Source: Lachnospiraceae bacterium (GTDB lineage: Bacteria > Bacillota > Clostridia > Lachnospirales > Lachnospiraceae). Taken from it: DNA of 64,000 bases. The translations under genes and the position numbers were made by a program. Position 1 is the first letter of the stretch. Each line of letters begins with the position of its first letter. Shown here in pieces: positions 33,339 to 42,718 of the stretch. Below the pieces are notes generated by a model. It saw only the letters and a program-made list of their open reading frames with translations, was not told the origin of the DNA and ran no database searches. The stretch lies in the NCBI GenBank assembly GCA_024691425.1, contig JAILNQ010000056.1, positions 1 through 64,000 of the forward strand. The letters run 5' to 3'.

Positions 33339-35273
33339 ATGGCAAATGACATAGCTGCATATGATTATTGTGCATTCATACTGCTTCTGATCGTTGCCGT
33401 GTATTATTTCCGCACCAGTGTGCACAGTACGCTCAGGGTAAGAATAATGTCGCTCATAGTTGCCTGCACCGTTGCGGCTTCGCTCAGCGATGCGATCAGG
33501 GTGAGGTTTGCAGGGCTTGCTTCTGTATCTGATTTCAGATTCATGAACGTGAATTTCGCATATTATCTTTTCCTGTCTTTCATTCCGCCTCTCTATCTTC
33601 TTTACGTGATCGCTTCGACAGATATGTGGCACAGGATCAGGAATCTGGTCACGACTGTTGTTGTGTTCTCGATTCCGCTCGTATTTTATGTTGCAGTGCT
33701 TGTGATCAATTTCTTCAGGCCGCTCGCATTCGAGACCGGAGCCGGAGAGGAGCTTATCATTCACTGGGGCGGGTATCTGGGCTATATCACCTACCTGTTC
33801 TATATTTTCACGGCAATGGCTTTCATCAAGAGAAACATAAGGCCGATAGACAGCAGAAGATACACTGTGCTGATCGCTCCCATCTATATGGTGCTTTTCG
33901 CGATGACGATAGGCATTGTTGCAACGAGACATCATATTGTCTGCTTTTCTGTAGCGATATGTATTCTGATGCTCGTGCTGATAAACAGGAGGGTAGAGGA
34001 TTCAATAGATGTGGTGACAGGAATGCATACGTTCAAAGTGTTTGCCGAGGACATGGATACGAATTTCAAAACCGGCAAGCAGATGGAGATCATTCTTCTC
34101 AACATTTCGAATTTCACATACGCGCTCAGGACTGTCGGGTATGATGCTATGCTTAAGATGATGTCTCCCGTATCATCGGAGATACTGCGGCTCATGCGCA
34201 GATATCATGCGCAGTTCATGTGTTACTATAACGGAGACGGAAATTTTGCGATTGAGCTGTCCAAAAAGCATTTCGCATATGCACATGAGATCGCAGATGA
34301 GATATGCCGTTCGATCCGTCAGAACATCCGCATGGAAGTTGCTGATTTTGAACTTGCGATAAATACCTGTCTCGTGAACTGTCCTGATGATATTTCGGAC
34401 GTTGATTCTCTGTTCATGCTGATAGCAGATCTGGAGTTGGCCGCACCGGGAAGCAAGGTTCTGTCTGCATCAAGCATTACGGAAACAAAGGAATTCTCCA
34501 TGAAGAAAGAGATGACCACTATAATAGACAGGGCGCTTGCCAATCACTACTTCTCAGTATTCTATCAGCCGATCTATGATACCAAGGAAAAGAAATTCAC
34601 ATCCGCGGAAGCGCTGCTGCGTCTCCGCGATCCGAAATACGGATATATTTCTCCGAACCTTTTCATACCGCTCGCCGAAAAGAGCGGGGCGATACATGCA
34701 CTCGGAAGCTTTGTGCTCGAGGAGGTCGTAAAGTTCATCGCTTCGCCGGATTTTGCACCGCTGAATGTCGATTATATAGAGATAAACCTTTCAGCCATGC
34801 AGTGCCTGAGGGGTGATCTGTCTGAAGAGATCATATCGCTTCTGCAGAAGTATGATGTCGATCCGTCGAAGATCAATCTCGAGGTAACTGAAACCGCGAG
34901 CGTATACTCGCAGTCGAAAATGTACAGGAATATTTCAACGCTTTCCGAGTACGGACTCACGTTCTCGCTCGATGATTTCGGGACAGGTTATTCGAACCTG
35001 ATGAGAATTGCCTCTCTTCCGCTTGATATAGTGAAACTGGACAGAGTGTTCGTGCTCATGGAGGAGAGCGGAGGACATCACGTTATCATAAAGAATCTGA
35101 TCGAAATGCTGAAGAACATGAATCTGAAAGTGCTTGTCGAAGGTGTAGAGACGGAGGAGATGTTTGATTCGTTCATGCAGATGGGTGTTGATGAGATCCA
35201 GGGATTCTATTTCTCGAGACCGCTCACAAAATCGGCATTTATACGGTTCATCAAAGAGAAAATGACCGCGTGA
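33339..35273 (+). CDS. Membrane protein with degenerate GGDEF and active-looking EAL domain
   Basis: A 644-residue paralogue of the preceding protein with the same order: a hydrophobic N-terminal region (~8-230), a degenerate GGDEF domain (YNGDGNFAIEL) and an EAL domain. Here the EAL residues are intact: SAEALLRL, IEINLS, LEVTETA, SLDDFGTGYSNL, DIVKLDR, LVEGVETEE and IQGFYF, so it should be a c-di-GMP phosphodiesterase. The track start at 33255 runs back into the previous gene; ATG 33339, six bases after the previous stop, aligns with the paralogue start. The membrane part may sense an unknown signal. Confidence 0.88.
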   Translation: MANDIAAYDYCAFILLLIVAVYYFRTSVHSTLRVRIMSLIVACTVAASLSDAIRVRFAGLASVSDFRFMNVNFAYYLFLSFIPPLYLLYVIASTDMWHRIRNLVTTVVVFSIPLVFYVAVLVINFFRPLAFETGAGEELIIHWGGYLGYITYLFYIFTAMAFIKRNIRPIDSRRYTVLIAPIYMVLFAMTIGIVATRHHIVCFSVAICILMLVLINRRVEDSIDVVTGMHTFKVFAEDMDTNFKTGKQMEIILLNISNFTYALRTVGYDAMLKMMSPVSSEILRLMRRYHAQFMCYYNGDGNFAIELSKKHFAYAHEIADEICRSIRQNIRMEVADFELAINTCLVNCPDDISDVDSLFMLIADLELAAPGSKVLSASSITETKEFSMKKEMTTIIDRALANHYFSVFYQPIYDTKEKKFTSAEALLRLRDPKYGYISPNLFIPLAEKSGAIHALGSFVLEEVVKFIASPDFAPLNVDYIEINLSAMQCLRGDLSEEIISLLQKYDVDPSKINLEVTETASVYSQSKMYRNISTLSEYGLTFSLDDFGTGYSNLMRIASLPLDIVKLDRVFVLMEESGGHHVIIKNLIEMLKNMNLKVLVEGVETEEMFDSFMQMGVDEIQGFYFSRPLTKSAFIRFIKEKMTA

Positions 35274-35335
35274 TTTATTGAGTTGGAAAATCGCGGGATT
35301 TCTGATATTATAATAATTGATAGGAGGGCAATAAA

Positions 35336-36574
35336 ATGCTTGCTGCACTTATTCCATTATTTGACGAAAATACTGCTGTGCGTGCTTATTCCCTTTTTGC
35401 ACAGAAGAAAAACTACCTTCTTAATCCGAGTCTTCTCGGAACCGGATCTTTAGACGGAGCCGGCGCGATACTCGGACTTGAGGTCGTTGAGAGCCTGGGC
35501 GCGGGAACGCTGGCGGATAATCAGGAAGTGTTCGTTGAGCTTTCGAACGTATCGATGTTCTCACCGATTGAGGAGAGCTGCTCGATGCCGCATGAAAAAG
35601 TCGTGCTTCTCTTTGACCGTTCGGTTCCTGCACAACCAATGTACATTAAGAGGCTTCAGCAGCTCAAGTTCATGGGATACAAGCTTGCGATCAGAAATCT
35701 TCCGATAGAGCAGTTCGAGGAATACGGTCCGATACTCAAGCTTCTTGATTACATCATGCTTGACTACAAGAAGATAAACATGGTTGCTGCAAGAAATTTC
35801 TTCACCAAGGTTTATCCGGGACTTAAGATGATAGCCGTTAACGTAGATTCGCTCGAGGATTTCGAAGAGCTTTCTAAGGGTCAGGCGTATTCGCTTTACG
35901 AAGGAGATTTCTACAGGCTTCCTGTTACAAAGGGCTCAACTCAGGTTGCACCTCTGAAGGTCAACTATTTAGAGCTTCTCAAGATAGTCAACAATCCGGA
36001 TTTCGAGCTCACGAAGGCCGCCGATATAATCGGCCGTGATACGGCGCTCGTTATCGAGCTTCTGCGTATGGTCAACCACATGACAGTTAATTCGCAGATC
36101 ACATCGATAAGACATGCTGCCGCGATGCTCGGGCAGAGGGAACTCAAGAAATGGATCAATGCCGTTGTTTCCCATCAGCTCTGCGCGGACAAGCCGAATG
36201 AGATCACGCGTCTGTCGCTTCTGCGTGCAAAGTTCGCCGAGAATCTTGCGCCGGTATTTGAGATGGCTGCGCTTTCATCAGAGCTTTTCCTGATGGGACT
36301 GTTTTCGGTACTTGATATAATCCTTGATAAGCCGATGAAGGAAGCACTTGCGATGGTCAATGTCTCAAAAGAGATAACTGATGCGCTCGTCGAAAAGAAG
36401 GGTGACATGGCAAAGGTGCTCGATTTCATTGAATGCTATGAACTTGCTTCATGGTCCGAACTGTCAAGGCAGATGATCCTCTTCGACATCAAGGAAGGCC
36501 CCGTATATGATTCATATGTAGATGCGCTTTCATGGTACAGAGATCTGTTCGGTGACAAGGAAGACAAGAAATAA
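35336..36574 (+). CDS. EAL-HDOD domain protein, YuxH-like
   Basis: A 412-residue soluble protein: an N-terminal EAL-like domain (~1-195) without catalytic residues (AIRNLPIEQF, KLLDYIMLDYKKINM, YEGDFYRLP) and a C-terminal HDOD domain (~200-400; ELLKIVNNPDFELTKAADIIGRDTALVIELLRMVNH, AAMLGQRELKKWINAVV). This is the YuxH architecture. YuxH-like proteins are generally not active phosphodiesterases and the domain may bind nucleotide or partners; that is family knowledge. AGGAGGG before ATG 35336 gives a strong SD. It sits directly after the two membrane EAL proteins, so it probably belongs to the same signalling group. Confidence 0.88.
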   Translation: MLAALIPLFDENTAVRAYSLFAQKKNYLLNPSLLGTGSLDGAGAILGLEVVESLGAGTLADNQEVFVELSNVSMFSPIEESCSMPHEKVVLLFDRSVPAQPMYIKRLQQLKFMGYKLAIRNLPIEQFEEYGPILKLLDYIMLDYKKINMVAARNFFTKVYPGLKMIAVNVDSLEDFEELSKGQAYSLYEGDFYRLPVTKGSTQVAPLKVNYLELLKIVNNPDFELTKAADIIGRDTALVIELLRMVNHMTVNSQITSIRHAAAMLGQRELKKWINAVVSHQLCADKPNEITRLSLLRAKFAENLAPVFEMAALSSELFLMGLFSVLDIILDKPMKEALAMVNVSKEITDALVEKKGDMAKVLDFIECYELASWSELSRQMILFDIKEGPVYDSYVDALSWYRDLFGDKEDKK

Positions 36575-36583
36575 CTAAAAGCT

Positions 36584-36877
36584 ATGATGGGGTATGAGAT
36601 AACATCAATTGAAGATAACCGGATCTTCATCAAGCACGATTACCGTGATGAACTGGATGGATTCATAATGCTGCTGAAGAGCATAGAAGGGGATGTCAAC
36701 GGCAGGATCATTCAGATGGATGGAGATGATATCCAGTACATGATCCAGAACGACCCTTACGATCTCGTCTTCAGATGGGATGTCAATTTCGGGACTGCGG
36801 TCATAGTCCCGGAGGGGAGCAGCATCGAAGGGGTCGTGAGGATGCTAGAATCCCATTTTGATAAGCTTAATAACTGA
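36584..36877 (+). CDS. Small hypothetical protein
   Basis: A 97-residue soluble acidic protein that I do not recognise. It shows mixed alpha/beta character (YEITSIEDNRIFIKHDY, DLVFRWDVNFGTAVIVPEG) and no catalytic motif. It begins ten bases after the EAL-HDOD gene, with tandem ATG codons and no strong SD, and ends just before an intrinsic terminator, so it is the last gene of the signalling operon. Confidence 0.65.
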   Translation: MMGYEITSIEDNRIFIKHDYRDELDGFIMLLKSIEGDVNGRIIQMDGDDIQYMIQNDPYDLVFRWDVNFGTAVIVPEGSSIEGVVRMLESHFDKLNN

Positions 36878-36883
36878 CATAAG

Positions 36884-36917
36884 GCTCCTTCGGAACGCGG
36901 AGGAGCTTTTCATTTTT
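36884..36917 (+). terminator. Intrinsic terminator between signalling island and priA cluster
   Basis: GCTCCTTCG (36884-36892) pairs with CGGAGGAGC (36898-36906), one G-U pair, followed by TTTTCATTTTTT. Confidence 0.82.
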
Positions 36918-36924
36918 TCAGGGT

Positions 36925-39156
36925 ATGAGAGATCTTTTTGCAGACATAATCGTTGATATATCGCACGAGAATTTAGACCATACGTTTTCGTACAGAGTTC
37001 CCGATGAGCTTGCGGACAGGGTTGCCATAGGCAGCCGCGTCCTTATTCCGTTCGGAAAAAGCAACAGGGAGATTGCCGGCTTTGTGCTCGGCCTTTCCGA
37101 TAAGGCCAAATTCGATCCGGCGAAAATCAAGAACATCATATCCGTCCTCGGCGATGAATCGCTCGTTGAACAGAAACTTATAATGCTTGCGTACTGGATG
37201 AAGGAAAGGTACGGTTCAACGATGAACAGGGCACTTTCGACCGTTCTTCCGATCAAGAAGAATGTTAAGGCCAAGGAGAAGCGCGATGTCGTACTGCTGC
37301 TTTCCGATGATGAGGCAGAAGAAGCCTTAGTGCAGTTTCGGAAGAAGGGAAATGTTGCTCGTGAAAGGCTGATGGCAGAGCTCATCAAGGAAAAGAGCAT
37401 CGACTACCGGCTCGTTACCGGAAAGCTCAACATATCCGCGGCAACACTCCGGGCGCTTGTAAAGCAGAAGATGATAGACATCGTTTCCGAGCGCGTCTAC
37501 CGCAATACAGTAAAATCTTCCGGAACGGTCCAAAAAGTGATGCTGAGCAGCGAGCAGAAGAAGATATATGATGATTTTTCCGATGATTATTCGCACGGCG
37601 CAAGAGGCACATACCTGATTTTCGGTGTGACTGGATCGGGGAAGACCGAAGTGTACATGGAAATGATCGAAAAGGTAGTTGCGGCCGGAAAGCAGGTCAT
37701 AGTGCTGATTCCCGAGATCTCTCTGACGTACCAGACGGTCATGAGATTCTACAGAAGATTCGGAGACCGGGTATCAACGCTTCATTCCCGTCTTTCGGAC
37801 GGTGAAAAGTATGATCAGTTCGAAAGGGCGAAAAAGCATGAGATAGATATAATGATAGGTCCAAGATCGGCTCTTTTCACTCCGTTCGACAACCTCGGCC
37901 TCATAGTCATAGATGAAGAGCATGAGCACACTTACAAGAGCGATCAGATGCCCAGATATCATGCCAGGGATGTTGCGATAAAACTTGCTGAGCTCCACGG
38001 TGCATCCGTTGTGCTCGGAAGCGCGACACCGTCGGTTGAATCATACTATGCGGCAAAAAAAGGCGAATACAAGCTCTATACGCTGAAAGAGCGCGCAAAA
38101 TCAGCAGCATTGCCATCCGTTCATATCGTTGACCTTCGCGAAGAGCTGAGGGATGGGAACAGAACGATGTTCTCGAAGAAGCTGAGGGATGCCATAGAGG
38201 AGCGCCTGGTAAAAAAAGAGCAGGTGATGCTTTTTGTCAACAGACGCGGACTCGGCGGATGTGTTTCCTGCAGATCGTGCGGAGAGCCGGTGAAATGCCC
38301 TCACTGCGATGTATCTCTTACAAGGCATTTCAACGGAAAACTGAAATGCCACTACTGCGGGTATGAGCAGCTTGTTGTGAAGAAGTGCGGCAAGTGCCAG
38401 AGCACCCTGATAGGTCCGATGGGGTCGGGAATCGGAACCGAGGCCGTAGAACAGCAGATAAAATCGATGTTTCCTTATGCTGCGGTACTGAGGATGGATG
38501 CCGATACGACGAAACAGAAGGGCGATTATGAATCGATACTGTCCACATTTGCGAACCGTGAGGCAGATATACTCATCGGGACGCAGATGATCGTTAAGGG
38601 ACATGATTTTCCGTATGTCACGCTCGTCGGGATAATGGCGGCCGACATGTCATTGAATGCCAATGATTACAGGGCCGGGGAGAGAACATTCCAGCTTCTT
38701 GTTCAGGCGGCCGGCAGAGCCGGAAGGGATCTGCGTCCTGGAGAGGTGCTGATCCAGACATACAGGCCGGATAATTATGCGATATCTGCAGCAATTTCGC
38801 AGGATTACGAAGCATTCTTCGATGAAGAGTTCGGATACCGGCAGCTTCTTATGTATCCTCCTGCAGGGCATATGCTTGCCATAATGACTGAAAGCAAGGA
38901 AGAGAATGAGTGCATGGTTATGGCTGCTTCGTTGGCAGGAGCCATCCGTGATGGTATAATAGGAAAGGCATCTGTGATCGGCCCGACGGCGGCTTCGATA
39001 AGCAAGCTCAAGGATGTTTACAGACAGATGATCTACGTTAAGAGCATGGAAATAGATACTCTTAAAGCCATAAAAGACAGGGCAGAAGAGTTTTCTGAAA
39101 AAACGGATGGGGGAGCGCGCATAAGCTTCGACCTCGATCCGATGAACGGTTATTGA
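36925..39156 (+). CDS. priA: Primosomal protein N' (replication restart helicase)
   Basis: A 743-residue superfamily 2 helicase that reloads the replisome at stalled forks. The N-terminal 3' DNA-binding domain (HENLDHTFSYRVPDELADRV) is followed by Walker A GVTGSGKTEVYMEMI (~235), the DEEH box, the helicase motif GSATPSVES and a zinc-binding module with paired CxxC (SCRSCGEPVKCPHCDVSL, CHYCG, CGKCQS), then TQMIVKGHDFPYVTLVG and the motif QAAGRAGR. The length matches PriA. It starts only eight bases after the terminator T-run with a weak SD, and heads the cluster with def and fmt, as in many Firmicutes. Confidence 0.96.
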   Translation: MRDLFADIIVDISHENLDHTFSYRVPDELADRVAIGSRVLIPFGKSNREIAGFVLGLSDKAKFDPAKIKNIISVLGDESLVEQKLIMLAYWMKERYGSTMNRALSTVLPIKKNVKAKEKRDVVLLLSDDEAEEALVQFRKKGNVARERLMAELIKEKSIDYRLVTGKLNISAATLRALVKQKMIDIVSERVYRNTVKSSGTVQKVMLSSEQKKIYDDFSDDYSHGARGTYLIFGVTGSGKTEVYMEMIEKVVAAGKQVIVLIPEISLTYQTVMRFYRRFGDRVSTLHSRLSDGEKYDQFERAKKHEIDIMIGPRSALFTPFDNLGLIVIDEEHEHTYKSDQMPRYHARDVAIKLAELHGASVVLGSATPSVESYYAAKKGEYKLYTLKERAKSAALPSVHIVDLREELRDGNRTMFSKKLRDAIEERLVKKEQVMLFVNRRGLGGCVSCRSCGEPVKCPHCDVSLTRHFNGKLKCHYCGYEQLVVKKCGKCQSTLIGPMGSGIGTEAVEQQIKSMFPYAAVLRMDADTTKQKGDYESILSTFANREADILIGTQMIVKGHDFPYVTLVGIMAADMSLNANDYRAGERTFQLLVQAAGRAGRDLRPGEVLIQTYRPDNYAISAAISQDYEAFFDEEFGYRQLLMYPPAGHMLAIMTESKEENECMVMAASLAGAIRDGIIGKASVIGPTAASISKLKDVYRQMIYVKSMEIDTLKAIKDRAEEFSEKTDGGARISFDLDPMNGY

Positions 39157-39166
39157 AGGAGGAAAT

Positions 39167-39703
39167 ATGGCACTTCGACAGATAAGAGAATTAGGAGATC
39201 CGTGCCTTGGCAAGGTGTGCAAGCCGGTTAAGGAAGTAAACGGCAGAACAAAGGATCTCATCGGGGACCTGCTCGATACGATGTATGAAGCTGAAGGCGT
39301 CGGGCTTGCCGCGCCGCAGGTCGGAATACTTAAGAGAATTGCGGTGATCGATGCAGGAGAGGATTATCAGGACGAGCCGCTCATACTCATAAATCCTGAA
39401 GTGATCGAAGTCAGCGGGGAGCAGACCGATTACGAGGGCTGCCTCAGCGTGCCCGGAAAAGTCGGAAGGGTAACAAGACCTGACCATGTAAAGATCAAGG
39501 CATACGATATGGACATGAACGAGTACATCGCCGAAGGGGATGCGCTTCTTGCGAGAGCGATGCTCCATGAGATAGAGCATCTTGACGGACATATGTACGT
39601 CGAGAAAGTCAGCGGACCGCTCCTTACGAATGAGGAATTTGCGGAACTGTTAAAGGAGCAGGAAGAGGCTGAACAGGCAGAGTCTGGGGAAGATAAGTCA
39701 TGA
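39167..39703 (+). CDS. def: Peptide deformylase
   Basis: Removes the N-formyl group from nascent proteins. The 178-residue enzyme has all three family motifs: GVGLAAPQVG (~45), EGCLSVPG with the metal-binding Cys (~90) and HEIEHLDG (~133), where the HExxH histidines bind the metal. It is slightly longer than usual because of an acidic Glu-rich tail. A strong GGAGGAAAT SD precedes ATG 39167, and its stop overlaps fmt by four bases (ATGA), coupling the two enzymes of the formyl-methionine cycle. Confidence 0.97.
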   Translation: MALRQIRELGDPCLGKVCKPVKEVNGRTKDLIGDLLDTMYEAEGVGLAAPQVGILKRIAVIDAGEDYQDEPLILINPEVIEVSGEQTDYEGCLSVPGKVGRVTRPDHVKIKAYDMDMNEYIAEGDALLARAMLHEIEHLDGHMYVEKVSGPLLTNEEFAELLKEQEEAEQAESGEDKS

Positions 39704-40638
39704 AGATTCTTTTTATGGGAACACCGGATTTTGCCGAGCATATTCTTGCGGCCATCTGTGATAGTAAAGAGCATGAAGTAGTTGCAGCAGTCACGCAGCC
39801 TGACCGTCCGAAAGGAAGGAGCGGCACGTTAGTGGCAAGTCCTGTAAAGGAATATGCGTCATCTCATGGGATCAGGGTGCTCCAGCCCGTGAAGATCAGA
39901 CAGAGCGAAGAGATCAAAAAGCTCCGTGAAATAGATGCTGACATATATGTGGTCGCAGCCTTCGGACAGATTCTTCCTCCGGAAGTGCTTTCGATCCCGA
40001 AGAAGGGATGCGTCAACGTGCACGCTTCGCTCCTTCCTGAATACAGAGGGGCTGCGCCTATACAGAGGGCGATAATGGACGGCAGAAAAGTCACCGGTGT
40101 GACCGTGCAGCAGATGAACGAGGGAGTGGATACAGGTGATATCATCTCGACCGTAGAGGTTGCGATCGATCCTGATGAAACCGGTGAATCACTGTTTGAT
40201 AAACTCAAGGAAGCCGGAGCGCAGCTCATAGTCAGGACACTAAGAGACATTGAAAGCGCAGAAGCGTCATTTACACCGCAGGATGAATCAAAAGCCACAT
40301 ATGCCGGAATGCTGAAGAAGGAAATGGGGCTTATAGACTTTACGAAAACGGCTGATGAGATCGAAAGACTCGTGCGGGCTTTTTCTCCCTGGCCGGGGAC
40401 ATACACGTATCTTGGAAAGAAGATGCTGAAGATCAAAAAATGCCGCGTTGTACCTGGAGGTGGAAAACCGGGCGAGGTCATATCGGTGTCAAAGGATGAG
40501 ATCGCGGTGGCCTGTGCGGAAAATGCGCTTGCTGTGACTGTTGTGCAGCTTGAAGGAAAAAGAGAAATGACAGTGCATGATTTTCTCCTCGGCAGCAGCA
40601 TAAAGACCGGAACAATGCTGGGAAATACGGCACAGTAG
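39700..40638 (+). CDS. fmt: Methionyl-tRNA formyltransferase
   Basis: Adds the formyl group to initiator Met-tRNA using 10-formyltetrahydrofolate. The 312-residue protein has the formyltransferase domain with FMGTPDFAEHIL at the start, the folate-site motif HASLLPEYRGAAPI (~107) and a C-terminal OB-like domain (FSPWPGTYTYLGKKMLKI). It is translationally coupled to def, which later removes the same formyl group. Confidence 0.96.
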   Translation: MKILFMGTPDFAEHILAAICDSKEHEVVAAVTQPDRPKGRSGTLVASPVKEYASSHGIRVLQPVKIRQSEEIKKLREIDADIYVVAAFGQILPPEVLSIPKKGCVNVHASLLPEYRGAAPIQRAIMDGRKVTGVTVQQMNEGVDTGDIISTVEVAIDPDETGESLFDKLKEAGAQLIVRTLRDIESAEASFTPQDESKATYAGMLKKEMGLIDFTKTADEIERLVRAFSPWPGTYTYLGKKMLKIKKCRVVPGGGKPGEVISVSKDEIAVACAENALAVTVVQLEGKREMTVHDFLLGSSIKTGTMLGNTAQ

Positions 40639-40671
40639 AAGGATGTTCAAGAAAAAAGGAAGGTGGAGCGT

Positions 40672-41403
40672 ATGGGAATGAATTCACTTATGAACACGGC
40701 ATACGGAGGCGGAATCTATGGCATGAGCTATCTGCTCGTTATTATCGGAGCGGTTCTGTGCCTTATCACTTCCGGCATGGTAAAATCAACGTTCAATAAA
40801 TATTCTAAGGTGCTTGCTTCATCGGGAGTTACAGGAAGAGAAGTTGCAGAGGCCATTCTCAAGAAGGAAGGCATATATGATGTAAGGGTCGAGAGAGTTG
40901 CCGGCAGTCTTACAGACAATTTCAATCCAAGCACTAAAATAGTCAACCTGTCGGAATCTGTGTATGACGTTCCGAGCGTGGCGGCGATAAGTGTTGCGGC
41001 GCATGAATGCGGTCATGCGATGCAGCATAATGAATCATATTTTCCGCTGAAGATCAGAAGCTCGATACTTCCGGCAGCGAATTTCGGATCGAAGTACGGT
41101 CTGTGGATCGTCCTTCTCGGGCTTTTCATTTCCTTCTTCCGTCCGCTCGTATTCATCGGCGTGGTGCTGTTCGCATTCGGTGTGCTTTTCCAGATAGTAA
41201 CGCTGCCCGTGGAATTCGATGCATCAAGAAGAGCGCTGGAGACAGTATCTGAGATGGGAATTCTTTCTGAAGATGAAATGACAGGCGCAAGGAAGGTGCT
41301 GAAGAGTGCGGCTATGACATATGTCGCATCAGCGGCGGCATCGATACTGTCGCTTCTTCGCCTGATACTCATAGCACGTGGAGGAAGAGGCAGACGTGAC
41401 TGA
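40672..41403 (+). CDS. Zinc-dependent membrane peptidase (PF04298 family)
   Basis: A 243-residue membrane-bound metalloprotease-like protein. It has an N-terminal membrane segment (MSYLLVIIGAVLCLITSGM), the zinc motif AAHECGHAMQH (~107) and two or three C-terminal membrane segments. The track start GTG 40663 is possible, but ATG 40672 has a purine-rich GGTGGAG five bases upstream. This family commonly sits between fmt and rsmB in Clostridia; its substrate is unknown. Confidence 0.88.
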   Translation: MGMNSLMNTAYGGGIYGMSYLLVIIGAVLCLITSGMVKSTFNKYSKVLASSGVTGREVAEAILKKEGIYDVRVERVAGSLTDNFNPSTKIVNLSESVYDVPSVAAISVAAHECGHAMQHNESYFPLKIRSSILPAANFGSKYGLWIVLLGLFISFFRPLVFIGVVLFAFGVLFQIVTLPVEFDASRRALETVSEMGILSEDEMTGARKVLKSAAMTYVASAAASILSLLRLILIARGGRGRRD

Positions 41404-42718
41404 TGTTCGCACTATCGCGTATAATGCACTTCTTATGGTTGAGGACGGCCGTGCGGCGAATTCGCTCGCTTCGGACGTCCTCGACAAATATTCATATCTT
41501 GATGGAGTTGACAGAGCGTTCCTGAAAAGGCTTATCGAGGGAACGATCGAGAGAAGGATATCGATAGATTATATTCTTGATCAGTACAGCAAGGTTCCGG
41601 CCGCGAAAATGAAGAAAATGGTCAGGACTCTTCTTCGTCTTGGCACGTATCAGCTGATCTACATGGACGCTGTAGCGGATCACGCCGCAGTCAGCGAGAC
41701 CGTGAAGATCGCGAAGAAGACGAAAGTGCGGGCCCTGTCAGGATACATAAATGCGGTGCTCCGCAAGATTTCTGCCGAAAGAGATAATATCGTCTGGCCG
41801 TCAGAAAACGATCCGGTAAAATACCTTTCGGTTAAGTACTCATGTCCCGAGTGGATAGTAGATAAGCTCATAAATGAGCAGGGGCGAGAAAATGCTTTAA
41901 CCGTTCTTGAACTGTCGGTAAGCGTAAGACCTGTTGCGGCAAGAGTGAACATATCAAAGGGTACGGCAGAAGAAGCGCTCGGGCTATGCCACGGACGGCC
42001 GTCCGAAGTAATGGAAAATGCCATAGTGCTGACTGAGTATGATAATATCGCTGATATTCCGGCCGTTAAGGAAGGAAGGATCTGCGTGCAGGATATAAGC
42101 TCCATGCTCGTATGCGCCCTTGCCGGAATAAAGAAAGATCACACGGTGCTCGATGTGTGCGCATCCCCTGGCGGAAAGACGGTTCATGCGGCGGATCTTG
42201 CCGCAAGCGGAAAAGTCATTGCATGCGATGTTTCGCAAAAGAAGATCGACAGGATCCGGGAGAATGCCGACAGGTGCGGATTTTCGAACATAGAGACAAG
42301 AATATGCGATTCATCGGTATTTTCTGATAGCTTTGCTGAGTATGCGGACGTTGTGATCGCGGATGTTCCATGCTCCGGGCTCGGAGTCATGGGCAGGAAG
42401 AACGATATAAAGTACAATCTGACACAAAGCTCGATCGATGATCTTGTCGTGCTTCAGAGAAAGATACTTGAAAATGCCTCGCGGTATGTTAAACCCGGAG
42501 GGATTCTGATGTTCTCGACATGCACGGTGTCTTTGACCGAAAATCAGGAGAACATGCGGTTTCTTACCGAGGAGTGCGGCCTATGTCCTGTTGATTTTTA
42601 TGATGAGCTGCCCCTAAAGCTTAAAGATGATTCTGCCAGAAGCGGGTATATTCAGCTTTATGGCGATGGCGGCGCAACGGACGGATTTTTCATCGGAAAG
42701 CTGGTGAAAAGAACATGA
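41396..42718 (+). CDS. rsmB: 16S rRNA (cytosine-967-C5) methyltransferase
   Basis: A 440-residue RNA methyltransferase with an N-terminal NusB-like RNA-binding domain (~1-130, LRLGTYQLIYMDAVADHAAVSETV) and a Rossmann SAM domain: DVCASPGGKTVHAADL (~246), DVPCSGLGVMGRKNDIK with the catalytic Cys, and FSTCTVS with the second Cys. The track start is a GTG at 41378; GTG 41396 is preferred since GGAGGAAG lies 8-9 bases upstream and it overlaps the peptidase stop by only eight bases. The stop overlaps rlmN by four bases. Confidence 0.95.
   Translation: MTDVRTIAYNALLMVEDGRAANSLASDVLDKYSYLDGVDRAFLKRLIEGTIERRISIDYILDQYSKVPAAKMKKMVRTLLRLGTYQLIYMDAVADHAAVSETVKIAKKTKVRALSGYINAVLRKISAERDNIVWPSENDPVKYLSVKYSCPEWIVDKLINEQGRENALTVLELSVSVRPVAARVNISKGTAEEALGLCHGRPSEVMENAIVLTEYDNIADIPAVKEGRICVQDISSMLVCALAGIKKDHTVLDVCASPGGKTVHAADLAASGKVIACDVSQKKIDRIRENADRCGFSNIETRICDSSVFSDSFAEYADVVIADVPCSGLGVMGRKNDIKYNLTQSSIDDLVVLQRKILENASRYVKPGGILMFSTCTVSLTENQENMRFLTEECGLCPVDFYDELPLKLKDDSARSGYIQLYGDGGATDGFFIGKLVKRT

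Noticed and set aside
24827-35273. Active diguanylate cyclase activity in the three GGDEF domains
   Set aside because: None has GGDEF or GGEEF (GGGSF, GGGRF, NGDGNF instead).
39864-40601. 245-residue minus-strand ORF across fmt
   Set aside because: It mirrors a well-supported gene, is Ser/Pro rich and matches no family that I know; a codon-bias shadow.
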